A stretch of 64,000 nt of DNA from positions 78,107 through 142,106 of the forward strand of contig JADGPL010000008.1 in assembly GCA_017882455.1 (NCBI GenBank). The letters are read 5' to 3'. Position numbers and translations under genes: made by a program. The notes beneath the pieces were generated by a model. That model had not been told where the DNA came from and did no database searches. It saw nothing but the letters and a program-made list of their open reading frames with translations. Position 1 is the stretch's first letter; the number at the start of each line of letters is the position of its first letter. Source of the stretch: Solirubrobacteraceae bacterium (lineage in GTDB: Bacteria > Actinomycetota > Thermoleophilia > Solirubrobacterales > Solirubrobacteraceae). Below, one piece after another: positions 27,683 to 37,770 of this stretch.

Positions 27683-28636
27683 CTAACCTCGCCTGTAGCC
27701 GAGCAGCGCGAAGCTCTCGAGGGCGCCGTCCACGCCAGTCTCGGCGGCGTCCACGCGGCTCATCGCTTCGCGATGTTCCTGAACGCCTCCTGTCCTGGCG
27801 TCGCTCGCGAGCGCACCGTAGGCTTCATGCGCCTTCAGCAGCGCGGTCACCAGCGCGGTTGCGGCGGCGCTGGCCGCCACCGGCGGTTCGAGGCGACCGA
27901 GAGCTGCGGCAGCGGCCGAGAAGCTACCGGCGAGGCTCGCGGCCAGCGAGCTCACGGCTGCGAGCGAGGCGGCGTGGGCCATCTCCCCCCTGAGCGCCAG
28001 GCGTTCGCGCTCGAGCGCACCGATCGCCGCGCTCAGCGCCTGGGTATAGCCGGCATCCGGCGCCAGGTCATACTCCGATTGGCCCAACAGCGAGAACTGG
28101 GCCACGATCTGTGCACACTGCTTCAGGTAGGAGGCCGCCGTCGGGGTTGCGTAGCAGGCAAGGACCGTGGGGCCGGCGCTGTTGCGGTTGGGAACCACGA
28201 ACAGCTCGAGCGTTCTGGCGTAGCCCGCGACGCTCATCCGGCTGTAGCCGTATGCCTGGCCGCCCACGAAGTTCAGTACTTCAGTGTGGGGAACTCCGTG
28301 TATGAGTGACAGGAAGCCGGCTGGAAGCGGGCCCGGTTCCCCGGAGGGAAGCTGTCCGGCGATCAGTCCCGCACTGCCGGCCTGGCCGGTCGGCGCGAGC
28401 AGGACCGGTTCGGCGATCGCGAGCCCGGGGATCGCAGCGGCGCCAGCCGTCCTGCTCCAGTCGGCGGGGTATTCGAGCAGCACGCTCGCGACCGAGACGA
28501 CGCGTGTTCGCCGGCCGAAGGCGGCACCAGTGCTCGTGGTGGCGCGGTGAGAGCCGGCAAGGTACCCCAGGATCGCCATCGCGATCAGGAGCGGCACCCC
28601 CACGATGATCAGGTTTCGTGAAGACGACGGGTACAC
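27683..28636 (-). CDS. Membrane-anchored protein of the Ig-like operon
   Basis: A 317-residue protein with one N-terminal membrane anchor (NLIIVGVPLLIAMAILGYLAG), then an extracytoplasmic region beginning with a beta-rich segment (RVVSVASVLLEYPADWSRTAG) and ending in a long Ala-rich helical region (residues about 200-310). No family is recognised. The ATG lies three bases after the upstream stop. The central LEYPADWSR resembles the start of PsbP/MOG1-like lipoprotein domains, but this is weak. Confidence 0.7.
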   Translation of the reverse strand: MYPSSSRNLIIVGVPLLIAMAILGYLAGSHRATTSTGAAFGRRTRVVSVASVLLEYPADWSRTAGAAAIPGLAIAEPVLLAPTGQAGSAGLIAGQLPSGEPGPLPAGFLSLIHGVPHTEVLNFVGGQAYGYSRMSVAGYARTLELFVVPNRNSAGPTVLACYATPTAASYLKQCAQIVAQFSLLGQSEYDLAPDAGYTQALSAAIGALERERLALRGEMAHAASLAAVSSLAASLAGSFSAAAAALGRLEPPVAASAAATALVTALLKAHEAYGALASDARTGGVQEHREAMSRVDAAETGVDGALESFALLGYRRG

Positions 28637-28639
28637 AGC

Positions 28640-29215
28640 TCAACCGGAGCTGTCGAACGAGGTGCCCCGGCCATGCTGGGACTTTTCACTCCCGCCGGCG
28701 CCACCCGAGCCGCCCTTGGGGGCGGACGGGGCCGCGGCTTTGGAGGGGGCCGGCTTGGCTGCTGGCGCCGGCGCCGGCGCGGGAGCGGGCGCGGGGGCCC
28801 TCGGGGGTGATGCCACGACGGTGGGGGCGCTCCCTTCGGTGACAGCGCCGGACGGAGCCGTCGGCACGCTCGCCTGCACAGGCGCAGCGGCGGTCACGGC
28901 CGAGCTGACGGCGGGAGCGGGCGGACCCGTGACGGCCACGCGTATGGGCACACGCGCCGGCGCGACGGATTCCAGGCCGATCGGGGGAGCGCTACCGAGA
29001 CTGGCCGGGATCGCCACGCCTGCTGATTCTGCGACGATGCTGGTCGAGCTCTGTTCGCTTGGTGCGGCGCCAGGCGTGGCGGCACGCCCGAGGGCGAAGA
29101 ACCCGGCGAACAGCGCGGCAGAGGTGCAGGCGAGGACGATCACGCCACGGCGATCGATGTCCGAGCGGAGGCTCCGCAGATGGATCCAGCGTCGCGCTGC
29201 TCGCACCGTGCTCAT
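28640..29215 (-). CDS. Membrane-anchored Ala/Pro-rich protein
   Basis: A 191-residue protein: basic cytoplasmic N-terminus, one helix (GVIVLACTSAALFAGFFALGRAA), then a low-complexity extracytoplasmic stalk including a PAPAPAPAPAPAA run and a Gly/Ser tail. Its ATG overlaps the stop of the Ig-like gene in an ATGA. The larger ORF to 29836 is shadow of that gene. The Pro-Ala stalk suggests a spacer that holds something away from the membrane; no catalytic domain is present. Confidence 0.72.
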   Translation of the reverse strand: MSTVRAARRWIHLRSLRSDIDRRGVIVLACTSAALFAGFFALGRAATPGAAPSEQSSTSIVAESAGVAIPASLGSAPPIGLESVAPARVPIRVAVTGPPAPAVSSAVTAAAPVQASVPTAPSGAVTEGSAPTVVASPPRAPAPAPAPAPAPAAKPAPSKAAAPSAPKGGSGGAGGSEKSQHGRGTSFDSSG

Positions 29216-32082
29216 GAGCTGGGGCACGTCATCGGCTTGATTCCCGACGAGCTCAGACAGGTATCTACGCGTGCCGGGAGCTTGCCGCGACGCACGGTGA
29301 AGCGCGTGTACTTGCCGATCTGCCCGGCTTTGAAGATCCTCACTTCGAGGACGGCTCCGGCCCGCAGCCAGCGCTCGAAGCGTCCGAAGGAGACCAGCAC
29401 GGTCCCCCCCTTGGCCTTGTTCTTTGCGGCCACCACCAGGCTCTGCGTCTTCGGCGGACAGCCATGGCCGTGGCAGGTAACGCTGACCCTCGCTCCCACC
29501 GGCGCCAACACCGTGAACAGCGCGATCCTGACCCCAGAGGACTTGGCCGAGCCGGCGATCCGCACCACCGGGAAGGGCTGCATCAGGGTGATCGGCTGCG
29601 AGGCGACGGTGATCGTCTCCGAGACTTCGCTCGAGAGGCCGCTTGCGTCGGTCACCCGCAGTCGCACCACGTGCGACCCCGCCGTCGCGAAGGACGTGCT
29701 CAGCACGTGCTGCCCCGCGACCAGCGCCCCCCCGGGCAGGAGCGACCAGGCGTAGGTGGTGATCGGGCTGCCCGCGTCGCTCGAGGTGGACACGAGCGAG
29801 ACGGCTTCGCCAACGTGCGGCGAGGCCGGGAACCACTGGAAGGAGGCGACAGGAGGCGGGGACGGCGGGGGCGGTGGCGGCGGGATGACAGTGAAGCTCA
29901 CAGGTGTGCTGTAGCCGATGTTGCCGACGTCATCCCGTTGTTCGGCGCGTGCCGTATAGGTGCCCGGGCTCAGACCCCCGAATGTGCCCGACCAGGTTCC
30001 GCCCGTGGCCTGCACCGTGATTGCCTCCAGCGGGGCTGCGCCCGTGGTCGTGGCACCGGGGAACAACTGGATGGTCACCGACGAGGAGTCGCCTTCGGCC
30101 GTGCCGGCGCTACCGCTGACGAACTCGGAGGAGCGTTCGGTCGAGCTGCCGTCGGCAGGCGCCGCCAGTGTGACCTTCGGAGCGTCGCCGTCGACGGTGA
30201 ACGTCAATGGAGTGCTGAAGCCGGGCTGTCCGAGGGGATCTTCGTCGCCCTGTTCGGCCTGGGCGGTGTAGGTCCCGTCCGGCAGAGCGGTCAACTGCTC
30301 GCTCCAGCCTGAGCCGCTCAGAGGAGCTTCGAGGGTCCTCGCGGGGGTGCCGATTGCGCTCGTGCCGCTGTAGAGCCTGAGGATGACCGATTGCGCATCT
30401 TCTACCCCTGTGGCACCTGTCCCGTTGAACAGCGTCGTGGGGCTCGTGGTGAAGCTGGAGCCGCGCATAAGACCGCCTGACATATGGAGCGTCACTTCGG
30501 GGGAGTTGGTTTCGATGGCGAATGTGACGGTGCTGGTACCGCTGTTCCCGGCTTCGTCTGACTGTTCGGCCACCGCCGTGTAGATGCCATCACTCAAGGC
30601 GGGACCGGTCGAGCCGGTTGTCCATTTCGAGCCGCTGGGCGTGACGGTCGGGAGGGTCTCGCTCGGCGTCCCGGAAGCAGATGCGCCTGCATAGATCTTC
30701 AGCGTCACAGACTGGTGGTCGCCGACCGCATGACCGGCCAGCCCGGAGAAGGTTGGCCGCGCAAGGTGTAGGACGGCGCCGTTTGATGGCGCGGCCATTG
30801 AGATAGTAGGTGGCGTCGTATCTACCGTAAAGGTTTCAACTGCGCTCGTGCCCATATTGCCTGCCGTGTCTTCCTGCGCGGCCTGCACCGTGTATGTACC
30901 GTCTTCAAGCGCGATGGGTGTGTATTCCCATTTCGCTCCGCTGACCGCGACCTTCGCGGACCCTACGAGCTTGGCTCCCTGGTAGATCGTGACGTCGACC
31001 GACGGTCGATCCACTTCCAGTGCTCCCGCGGCACCCGAGAACGTCGGCGTCGAGCTCTTCGTCCAAGCAGGGAGCGAGTTGAGCGACACCACGGGCGCTT
31101 GTGTGTCCACGGTGAAGGTGACCGGCGCGCTCTTGCCCGTGTTGCCCGCTTGGTCTTTCTGAACCGCCTGTGAGGTGTAGGTGCCGTCGGCGAGTTTGGT
31201 GGCCGTGAACGACCAGCTCGCCGAGCTCACGGGCTCCGTCCCGGATTGCACGACCGAGCCGGTGACTCCCGTGCCCTCGTAGATGGTCACAGAGACGGAC
31301 GGCGCATCGCCGGCGAGTTCGCCCGCGGCGCCCGTGAGCGCGGGCGTCGAGTCCTTCGTCGGTGAGACCACGGGTTCGATCGAGACGACCGGCGCGGTGG
31401 TGTCCACGGTGAAGGTGACCGGCGCGCTTTCGCCGACGTTCCCGGCTTCATCACGCTGGAGTGCCTGCGCGGTGTAGGTGCCGTCGGCGAGATGGGGTGC
31501 CGGGTAGGACCACGCCCCCCCGCTCACCGGCGCGGTCGAAGTGGCCGCGACCGTGCCCCCGACCGAGCCGCCGTCGTAGATCGTCACGGCGACGGTCGAG
31601 CTGTCGCCGGGGAGCTCGCCCGCCGATCCGGTCAAGGTGGGCGAGGATTCGTTGGTGGGCGATGTCACGAGATCGAGCGATACGACGGGCTTGGTCGTAT
31701 CGACGGTGAACGCGACGGAGCCGCTGCCCGTTTCCGCGCCGTTGGTCTGTTCCACGACCGCCGTGTACTGACCGTCGGAGAGGCTCGATGCGGCGCTCGC
31801 TTCCCAGGATTCCCCTACGGGCGCGATCACGAGCGGAGTCTGCACGGGCGAGACCTGAGTGTCGGTGCCTGCGTAGATCGCGAGCGTGACCGAATCCAGG
31901 GTGTCGCTCGTCGTCCCGGCAAACACGGTCGTGGCGTCACGGGTCGAGCCGTTCGCCGAGGGCTGGGTGATCGTCAGGGACGGCGGCGCGGCCATGGCCG
32001 GCGCCTGCGCGACGCCCAGGAGCAGCCCCAGGGCGAGGCACGCCGCCGTGAGTGCTCGCGCAACTTGTCTTCCAGCCGTCAT
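29212..32082 (-). CDS. Secreted protein with seven Ig-like repeats and a PKD domain
   Basis: A 956-residue secreted surface protein. A signal peptide (ALTAACLALGLLLGVAQAPAMAA) is followed by seven tandem Ig-like domains of about 95-105 residues, each ending in a DGTYTAQAxQ...FTVDT-type strand. Then come a Pro-rich linker (PPPPPPPSPPP), one PKD domain (VASFQWFPASPHVGEAVSL to VVRLRVTDASGLSSEVSETITV) and a C-terminal module with VSVTCHGHGCPP and IGKYTRFTVRRGKLP. It is probably an adhesive or structural surface protein. The ORF track start (32592) is far too long; ATG 32082 precedes the signal peptide. It heads an operon with two membrane-anchored proteins. Confidence 0.86.
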   Translation of the reverse strand: MTAGRQVARALTAACLALGLLLGVAQAPAMAAPPSLTITQPSANGSTRDATTVFAGTTSDTLDSVTLAIYAGTDTQVSPVQTPLVIAPVGESWEASAASSLSDGQYTAVVEQTNGAETGSGSVAFTVDTTKPVVSLDLVTSPTNESSPTLTGSAGELPGDSSTVAVTIYDGGSVGGTVAATSTAPVSGGAWSYPAPHLADGTYTAQALQRDEAGNVGESAPVTFTVDTTAPVVSIEPVVSPTKDSTPALTGAAGELAGDAPSVSVTIYEGTGVTGSVVQSGTEPVSSASWSFTATKLADGTYTSQAVQKDQAGNTGKSAPVTFTVDTQAPVVSLNSLPAWTKSSTPTFSGAAGALEVDRPSVDVTIYQGAKLVGSAKVAVSGAKWEYTPIALEDGTYTVQAAQEDTAGNMGTSAVETFTVDTTPPTISMAAPSNGAVLHLARPTFSGLAGHAVGDHQSVTLKIYAGASASGTPSETLPTVTPSGSKWTTGSTGPALSDGIYTAVAEQSDEAGNSGTSTVTFAIETNSPEVTLHMSGGLMRGSSFTTSPTTLFNGTGATGVEDAQSVILRLYSGTSAIGTPARTLEAPLSGSGWSEQLTALPDGTYTAQAEQGDEDPLGQPGFSTPLTFTVDGDAPKVTLAAPADGSSTERSSEFVSGSAGTAEGDSSSVTIQLFPGATTTGAAPLEAITVQATGGTWSGTFGGLSPGTYTARAEQRDDVGNIGYSTPVSFTVIPPPPPPPSPPPVASFQWFPASPHVGEAVSLVSTSSDAGSPITTYAWSLLPGGALVAGQHVLSTSFATAGSHVVRLRVTDASGLSSEVSETITVASQPITLMQPFPVVRIAGSAKSSGVRIALFTVLAPVGARVSVTCHGHGCPPKTQSLVVAAKNKAKGGTVLVSFGRFERWLRAGAVLEVRIFKAGQIGKYTRFTVRRGKLPARVDTCLSSSGIKPMTCPSS

Positions 32083-32328
32083 TGAGAGATGCCGCTCCAA
32101 ACTCCGTTGTCTCGACCAGGCCCCGCCAAACCGCGGCAGACGGCGGCGGGCTTGCGCCTCGATTCCGCCGCAGCGAATGATATGGGGAATTGCTGGGGAT
32201 TTGGGAGCTTTGATCGAGAGAGGGGATGTTCCCGCGAACCCGCGACGACGACGCCTCGCTCCCAAAACGGGATTCCACATCGTAAAATCCCCGATCCAGC
32301 GGCTGGGCAGGCGATACTCCGAGCGACG

Positions 32329-33108
32329 ATGAGCGTTCTCGCGAGCCTGTTCCCGATAGGCCATATCTACGACCTGGTGGTCGCCGACGACCATCGCCAG
32401 CATGCCTTCGTCTGTCTCACCGCATTGCTGATCTCCTTCTTCCTGATCCGCACCAGCGCTCGGATGACCAGAGCCTTCACCTGGTGGCCGGGCGGTGTCG
32501 AAACCGGCGACGGCGTGCATCTGCACCATTTCGTGTGGGGCATCTTCCTGATGCTGGGAAGCGGCTTTGCCGGAATCGGCCTGCATCTGCACGAGCCATG
32601 GGGAGGCATCGACGCGGCCATCTTCGGAGTCGGGGCGGGTCTGACCCTCGACGAGTTCGCTCTGTGGACGCGCCTCGAAGACGTCTACTGGAGCGAGCAG
32701 GGACGCTCCTCGCTCGAGGCCGTGACGATCGTGAGCGTGGTTGGCTCGCTCGTGGTGATCGGAGTGCAGCCGTTCGACCTCGACGCTCCCGCTTCCGCCA
32801 TCACGGTGAGCTCAGCGATCGGCATATCGCTGCTCGTCGCGGTCACCGCCTTCCTCAAGGGGCGCATCCTGCTGGGGACCGTCGGCCTGTTCATCCTGCC
32901 CGTGGGACTGCTCGGCGCCATCCGCATCGCCCATCCCAGCTCACCGTGGGCCCGCCGGCGCTATCCGGCTGGGAGCCGGCGCCTCGTGACCGCCGAGAGG
33001 CGCTTCGATGACCCGACCCGCCGGGGCGCGAGGCTGCGCCGTCGGCTGGCAGACCTCGTCGGCGGTCGCCCGAGCGATCTGGACGCAAGCCAATCCGGGC
33101 GGTCATGA
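32329..33108 (+). CDS. Polytopic membrane protein of unknown function
   Basis: A 259-residue protein with about six hydrophobic helices (FVCLTALLISFFLIRTSA; FVWGIFLMLGSGFAGIGLHLHEPW; AVTIVSVVGSLVVIGV; ILLGTVGLFILPVGLLGAI) and a basic C-terminus. The conserved-looking GDGVHLHHFVWG and LHLHEPWGG clusters could bind a metal or quinone. No family recognised. ATG 32329 starts just before the first helix; the ORF upstream of it lacks coding character. It is divergent from the Ig-like operon across about 245 bp. Confidence 0.75.
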   Translation: MSVLASLFPIGHIYDLVVADDHRQHAFVCLTALLISFFLIRTSARMTRAFTWWPGGVETGDGVHLHHFVWGIFLMLGSGFAGIGLHLHEPWGGIDAAIFGVGAGLTLDEFALWTRLEDVYWSEQGRSSLEAVTIVSVVGSLVVIGVQPFDLDAPASAITVSSAIGISLLVAVTAFLKGRILLGTVGLFILPVGLLGAIRIAHPSSPWARRRYPAGSRRLVTAERRFDDPTRRGARLRRRLADLVGGRPSDLDASQSGRS

Positions 33109-33124
33109 CCGAGCTGAGCCCCCG

Positions 33125-34287
33125 CTAGCCCAGCCGGGCAACACCGTCGGGAAGTGCCCTGCGGACACGCTGCGGCTGCTCGGCGCCCAGCGCCTCGGCG
33201 ACCACGCGGTGGTACTCCTCGCCCTCGAGCAGGAACGAGTCGTGTCCCCAGGGCGAGGCGATCTCGACGTGGCGCGCCTCGACACCGCCGGCGCTCAGCG
33301 AGCGCACCAGATGGCGAGAATGCTCGCTGCCGAAGCGCCAGTCGCTGTCGAAGGAGACGGCGAGGAAGCGCGTGCTCACGCGCGCGAGGTCGAGCGTCGG
33401 GTCGGCAAAGGGATCGAAGTAGTCCATCAGCCGGGTCAGGTAGAGGTAGCTCAGCGCGTCGAAGCGCTCGACGAAGCTCTCGCCCTGGTGATCGAGATAG
33501 TGCTCGACCTCGAAGTCGCTTCCCATGGTCATCTGGGCCCCAGGCCCGCCACGGCGACGGCGGTCGAACTTTCGGCGCATCGACTCGGCCGACAGGTAGG
33601 TGACGTGCCCGAGCCTACGGGCGACCGACAGCCCGTGCCGGGGACGCGATGGTCCGTCGAGATAATCGCCGCCGTGGAACTCCGGATCCCCCATGATCGC
33701 GGCACGGGCCACGGCCGTGAGCGCGATGTTCTGAGCGCTCAGGCGCGCGCTCGCGCAGACGAGCACTGCCCGCTCGATCTCCTCCGGGTGGTCGAGTGCC
33801 CACTGCAGCACCTGCATGCCACCGAGCGAGCCCCCGATGGCGGCGTGCAGGCGGGCGATTCCCAGGTGGCGCAGCAGCGCGCGATGCACGGCGAGGAGGT
33901 CACGCACGCTCAACAGCGGGAAGCGCAGCCCGTAGGCGCGTCCGGTGCGCGGATCGACGCTCGCCGGTCCGGTGGTGCCCGAGCAGCCGCCGAGCAGGTT
34001 GGCACAGACGACGAAATAGCGCTCGGTGTCAAGCGGACGCCCGGGACCGATGATCGTGTCCCACCATCCGCGCTGCGCGGGGTCGCCGTGGTGCCCCGCC
34101 GCGTGCGCGTCACCGCTGAGCGCGTGGCAGACGAACACGGCGTTGCCCCCGGCGGCGTCGAGCGTGCCGTAGGTCTCATAGGCCACCTCCACGGGCGCGA
34201 GCGCCGCCCCCGACTGGAGCCTGAGCGGGCCGTCCTCCGCGAAGAGCACGACCCGCCGGGTCTCCACGCGGCCGAGACCGCCCGCGG

Positions 34288-34291
<4 letters not shown>
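33125..34291 (-). CDS. metX: Homoserine O-acetyltransferase
   Basis: Alpha/beta-hydrolase enzyme that makes O-acetyl-L-homoserine for methionine synthesis. Marks: [56 protein letters not shown], the nucleophile elbow [16 protein letters not shown], the acid in [11 protein letters not shown] and the final His in [12 protein letters not shown]. Length (388 aa) is normal. The ORF track extends it to 34840, but the real ATG at 34291 overlaps the metY stop (ATGA). So metY-metX are co-translated in pathway order with the next enzyme first. Confidence 0.94.
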
Positions 34292-35589
<1,298 letters not shown>

Positions 35590-35591
35590 GT

Positions 35592-35645
35592 TGTGCTCCT
35601 CGGTTAGCCGTGGCTCAAAAGTCCACTTAGCTTATCGATTTTAGT
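35592..35645 (-). promoter_or_regulatory. Candidate metYX promoter and operator
   Basis: In the 80 bp before metY the minus strand reads TAAAAT (a good -10) and then CTAAGTGGACTTTTGAG in the short leader, with a small inverted repeat AAGT-GG-ACTT. No strong -35 is visible. The space is too small for a SAM riboswitch. The inverted repeat may be the binding site of a sulfur- or Fe-S-responsive regulator; this is a guess from position. Confidence 0.3.
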
Positions 35646-35669
35646 GAGATTTGCCCGGTTCTCTTGCGC

Positions 35670-36545
35670 TCAGGCCGCGGGCGCGTGGCGCGGCTCGGCG
35701 CGGACCTCGAATCCGGTGAGCGTGAGCGGGCCGAACGACGTGATCAGCGCGACGTCGACGGCGTCGCGGCCGCGCCCGACCACGACCCGCCCCACGCGGG
35801 GAGTGTTGTTGCGGGCGTCGAAGGTGTGCCAATGGCCGTCCAGATAGACCTCGAACCAGGCCGCGAAATCCATCGCTTCCGGGGGTACCGGAACTCCGAT
35901 GTTGGGGATGTAGCCGAACACATACCGCGCCGGGATGTTCAGCGCCCGGCAGAACGTGATGGCCAGGTGGGCGAAATCGCGGCAGACCCCCTGGCCGGCC
36001 CGGTAGGCGTCGGCGGCGGTGGTCCAGGGGTTGGAGGCGCCGGGCACGAACTCGAGCTGGTCGTGCACGTAGTCGACGATCGCCTGCACGCGCCCCCACC
36101 CCGGCGCCAGAGCGCCGAAGCGCTGCCAGGCCTCATGGCCGAGCTCGTCCGGCAGGCAGAAGCGACTCGGCATCACGTAGCCCAAAACATCGTCGGGCAG
36201 CGAGCCGACCGGCGTCTCGGCGGCCCCGAGGTCGATCCAGTCGTCGGGAAGCGAGAGCCGGACGTGCGCCTCGTAGTCGATCTGAGAGGCACCGGCCTCG
36301 AGCTGGAATCGCTCGCAGCGGTTGCCATAGAGGTCGAGGTAGCCGTGGTGCTCAGAGCGCGTGTCCCAGCGCTCGCCGCCGATCGCCACGCCGTACTGCT
36401 GGACCGGAGCCACCTGCAGGACCGCCGATGCCGGCTGGCCGGACTCCACCCCGAAGCGACAGCCGACCGTCAGCTCGAGCGGCTGAGTGGCGCCGGCCGA
36501 AGGAAGCGGGGATGGGCCCGGATCGCTCATCTGGTCTGTGAGCAT
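35670..36545 (-). CDS. Transglutaminase-like cysteine peptidase
   Basis: A 291-residue transglutaminase-fold protein distinct from the one at 24.7 kb. The triad is Cys in GQGVCRDFAHLAI, His in GHWHTFDARNNTP and the Asp in that same DAR. The N-terminal half is a beta domain (LTVGCRFGVESGQPASAVLQV). These proteins are thought to be proteases or amidases. It has no ATP-grasp or alpha-E partner here. The start may be ATG 36545 or 36530. Confidence 0.87.
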   Translation of the reverse strand: MLTDQMSDPGPSPLPSAGATQPLELTVGCRFGVESGQPASAVLQVAPVQQYGVAIGGERWDTRSEHHGYLDLYGNRCERFQLEAGASQIDYEAHVRLSLPDDWIDLGAAETPVGSLPDDVLGYVMPSRFCLPDELGHEAWQRFGALAPGWGRVQAIVDYVHDQLEFVPGASNPWTTAADAYRAGQGVCRDFAHLAITFCRALNIPARYVFGYIPNIGVPVPPEAMDFAAWFEVYLDGHWHTFDARNNTPRVGRVVVGRGRDAVDVALITSFGPLTLTGFEVRAEPRHAPAA

Positions 36546-36578
36546 GCCACGTGGACGCCGTACTACCCGCCCGTGCCC

Positions 36579-37709
36579 TCAGTGCGACTCGGCGCGGACC
36601 ACGACCCGTCCCAGGCCGATCACCTCCATCTCGCTCTGCGGCACGCAGACGGCGAGCTGCTCGGCCTCGTTGCGCAGGGTTCGGCGCAGCGTCACGAACG
36701 CCGCGCCGCCGACAACAGCCGGGACCCACAGGGCGATCGCGCGGTATGCCAACACAGCGCCGGCGGCCGAGGTGAGCGACACGTGATACAGCGCGAGGGT
36801 GCCCACGAGACCGGCATCGACGCCGCCGATGCCCCCGGGTACGGGAATCAGGCCGCCGAGCTCGCCGATCAGATACGCGAGCGAGAGAATCGCCAGCGAC
36901 GGCGCCCCGCCGAGCGCATGGAAGGTGGCCCACAGGATCAGCACGTCGAAGACCAGGTAGGCGAGGAGGCCGAGCACCAGCAGGAGGTTGCCCTCGCGCA
37001 GCAGCGTCACGGCCTCCTGCACTCCGTCGGCGACCGCGGTCAGGCCCTTCCACAGCGCGCGCACGCGCCGCGAGGGTTCGTGCCCGGCGCCCTCCTTCAG
37101 GCGCACCCCCCAGCGCTCCGCCACGCGGCCGGCCAGCAGCGCGGCGACGATCGCGCCGGCCGCCACGACGGCGGGCGCGGCCGTGAGCAGGAGGTTGCCC
37201 TCACCGCCGAGCACACCCACGGCGAGGGCAAGACCGAGGAGGATCACGCCGACGACGTTGGGCACGCTCGTGAGCAGGAAGAAGGCGACGGTGCGCCGCG
37301 CGATCTCGCGGCCCGCCATTCCGCCCCGTTTGAGCGCCCACGCGCCCAGCGCGAGCCCCCCCGCCCCACCCGTCGGGAAGAGCGCGTTGGCGCCCAGCTC
37401 GGACATCCCGATCTGGTAGCTGACGCGCCAGCTCATGCGCCTGCAGAAGATCATCCGAAAGACGACCACGTAGCCGAGACCCGAGAGCAGCTTCAGCCCG
37501 ACCCCGAGGACGAGCCAGCCGGGTTGGGCGTGCGTGAGGCGCGAGCGCAGAGTGCCGAGCCCCGGCAACAGGGCCACGAGGGCGAGGACCACGGCGAGAA
37601 GACCGAGGGCGAACAGCAGGCGCGAGCGCAGCCGTCGGCGGCTGAGCTCCTCCGGTACCTCGAGCTCGCTCGGTGCGATGTGAGAGGGCTCCTGCAGCTG
37701 GCGCTCCAC
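36579..37709 (-). CDS. Flippase-like UPF0104/LPG-synthase-TM family protein
   Basis: A membrane protein of the lysylphosphatidylglycerol synthase TM-region (UPF0104) family, with about eight helices and the signatures GMSELGANALFPTGGAGGLALGAWALKRGG, PVPGGIGGVDAGLVGTLALYHVS and AVLAYRAIALWVPAVVGG. The family is linked to lipid or polyisoprenoid-glycan flipping. GTG 37709 is chosen; the ORF track start runs into the divergent PPK2 gene. It is divergent from PPK2 over about 50 bp. Confidence 0.88.
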   Translation of the reverse strand: MERQLQEPSHIAPSELEVPEELSRRRLRSRLLFALGLLAVVLALVALLPGLGTLRSRLTHAQPGWLVLGVGLKLLSGLGYVVVFRMIFCRRMSWRVSYQIGMSELGANALFPTGGAGGLALGAWALKRGGMAGREIARRTVAFFLLTSVPNVVGVILLGLALAVGVLGGEGNLLLTAAPAVVAAGAIVAALLAGRVAERWGVRLKEGAGHEPSRRVRALWKGLTAVADGVQEAVTLLREGNLLLVLGLLAYLVFDVLILWATFHALGGAPSLAILSLAYLIGELGGLIPVPGGIGGVDAGLVGTLALYHVSLTSAAGAVLAYRAIALWVPAVVGGAAFVTLRRTLRNEAEQLAVCVPQSEMEVIGLGRVVVRAESH

Positions 37710-37770
37710 CGGCCCATCGTTACAACTTTCCGGCCTCCTCCAAGATCGACCACCTGGAAGAATGGCAAGG

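Noticed and set aside
35590-35669. SAM riboswitch before metY
   Set aside because: Only 80 bp lie between the genes and no riboswitch core or pseudoknot could be recognised.
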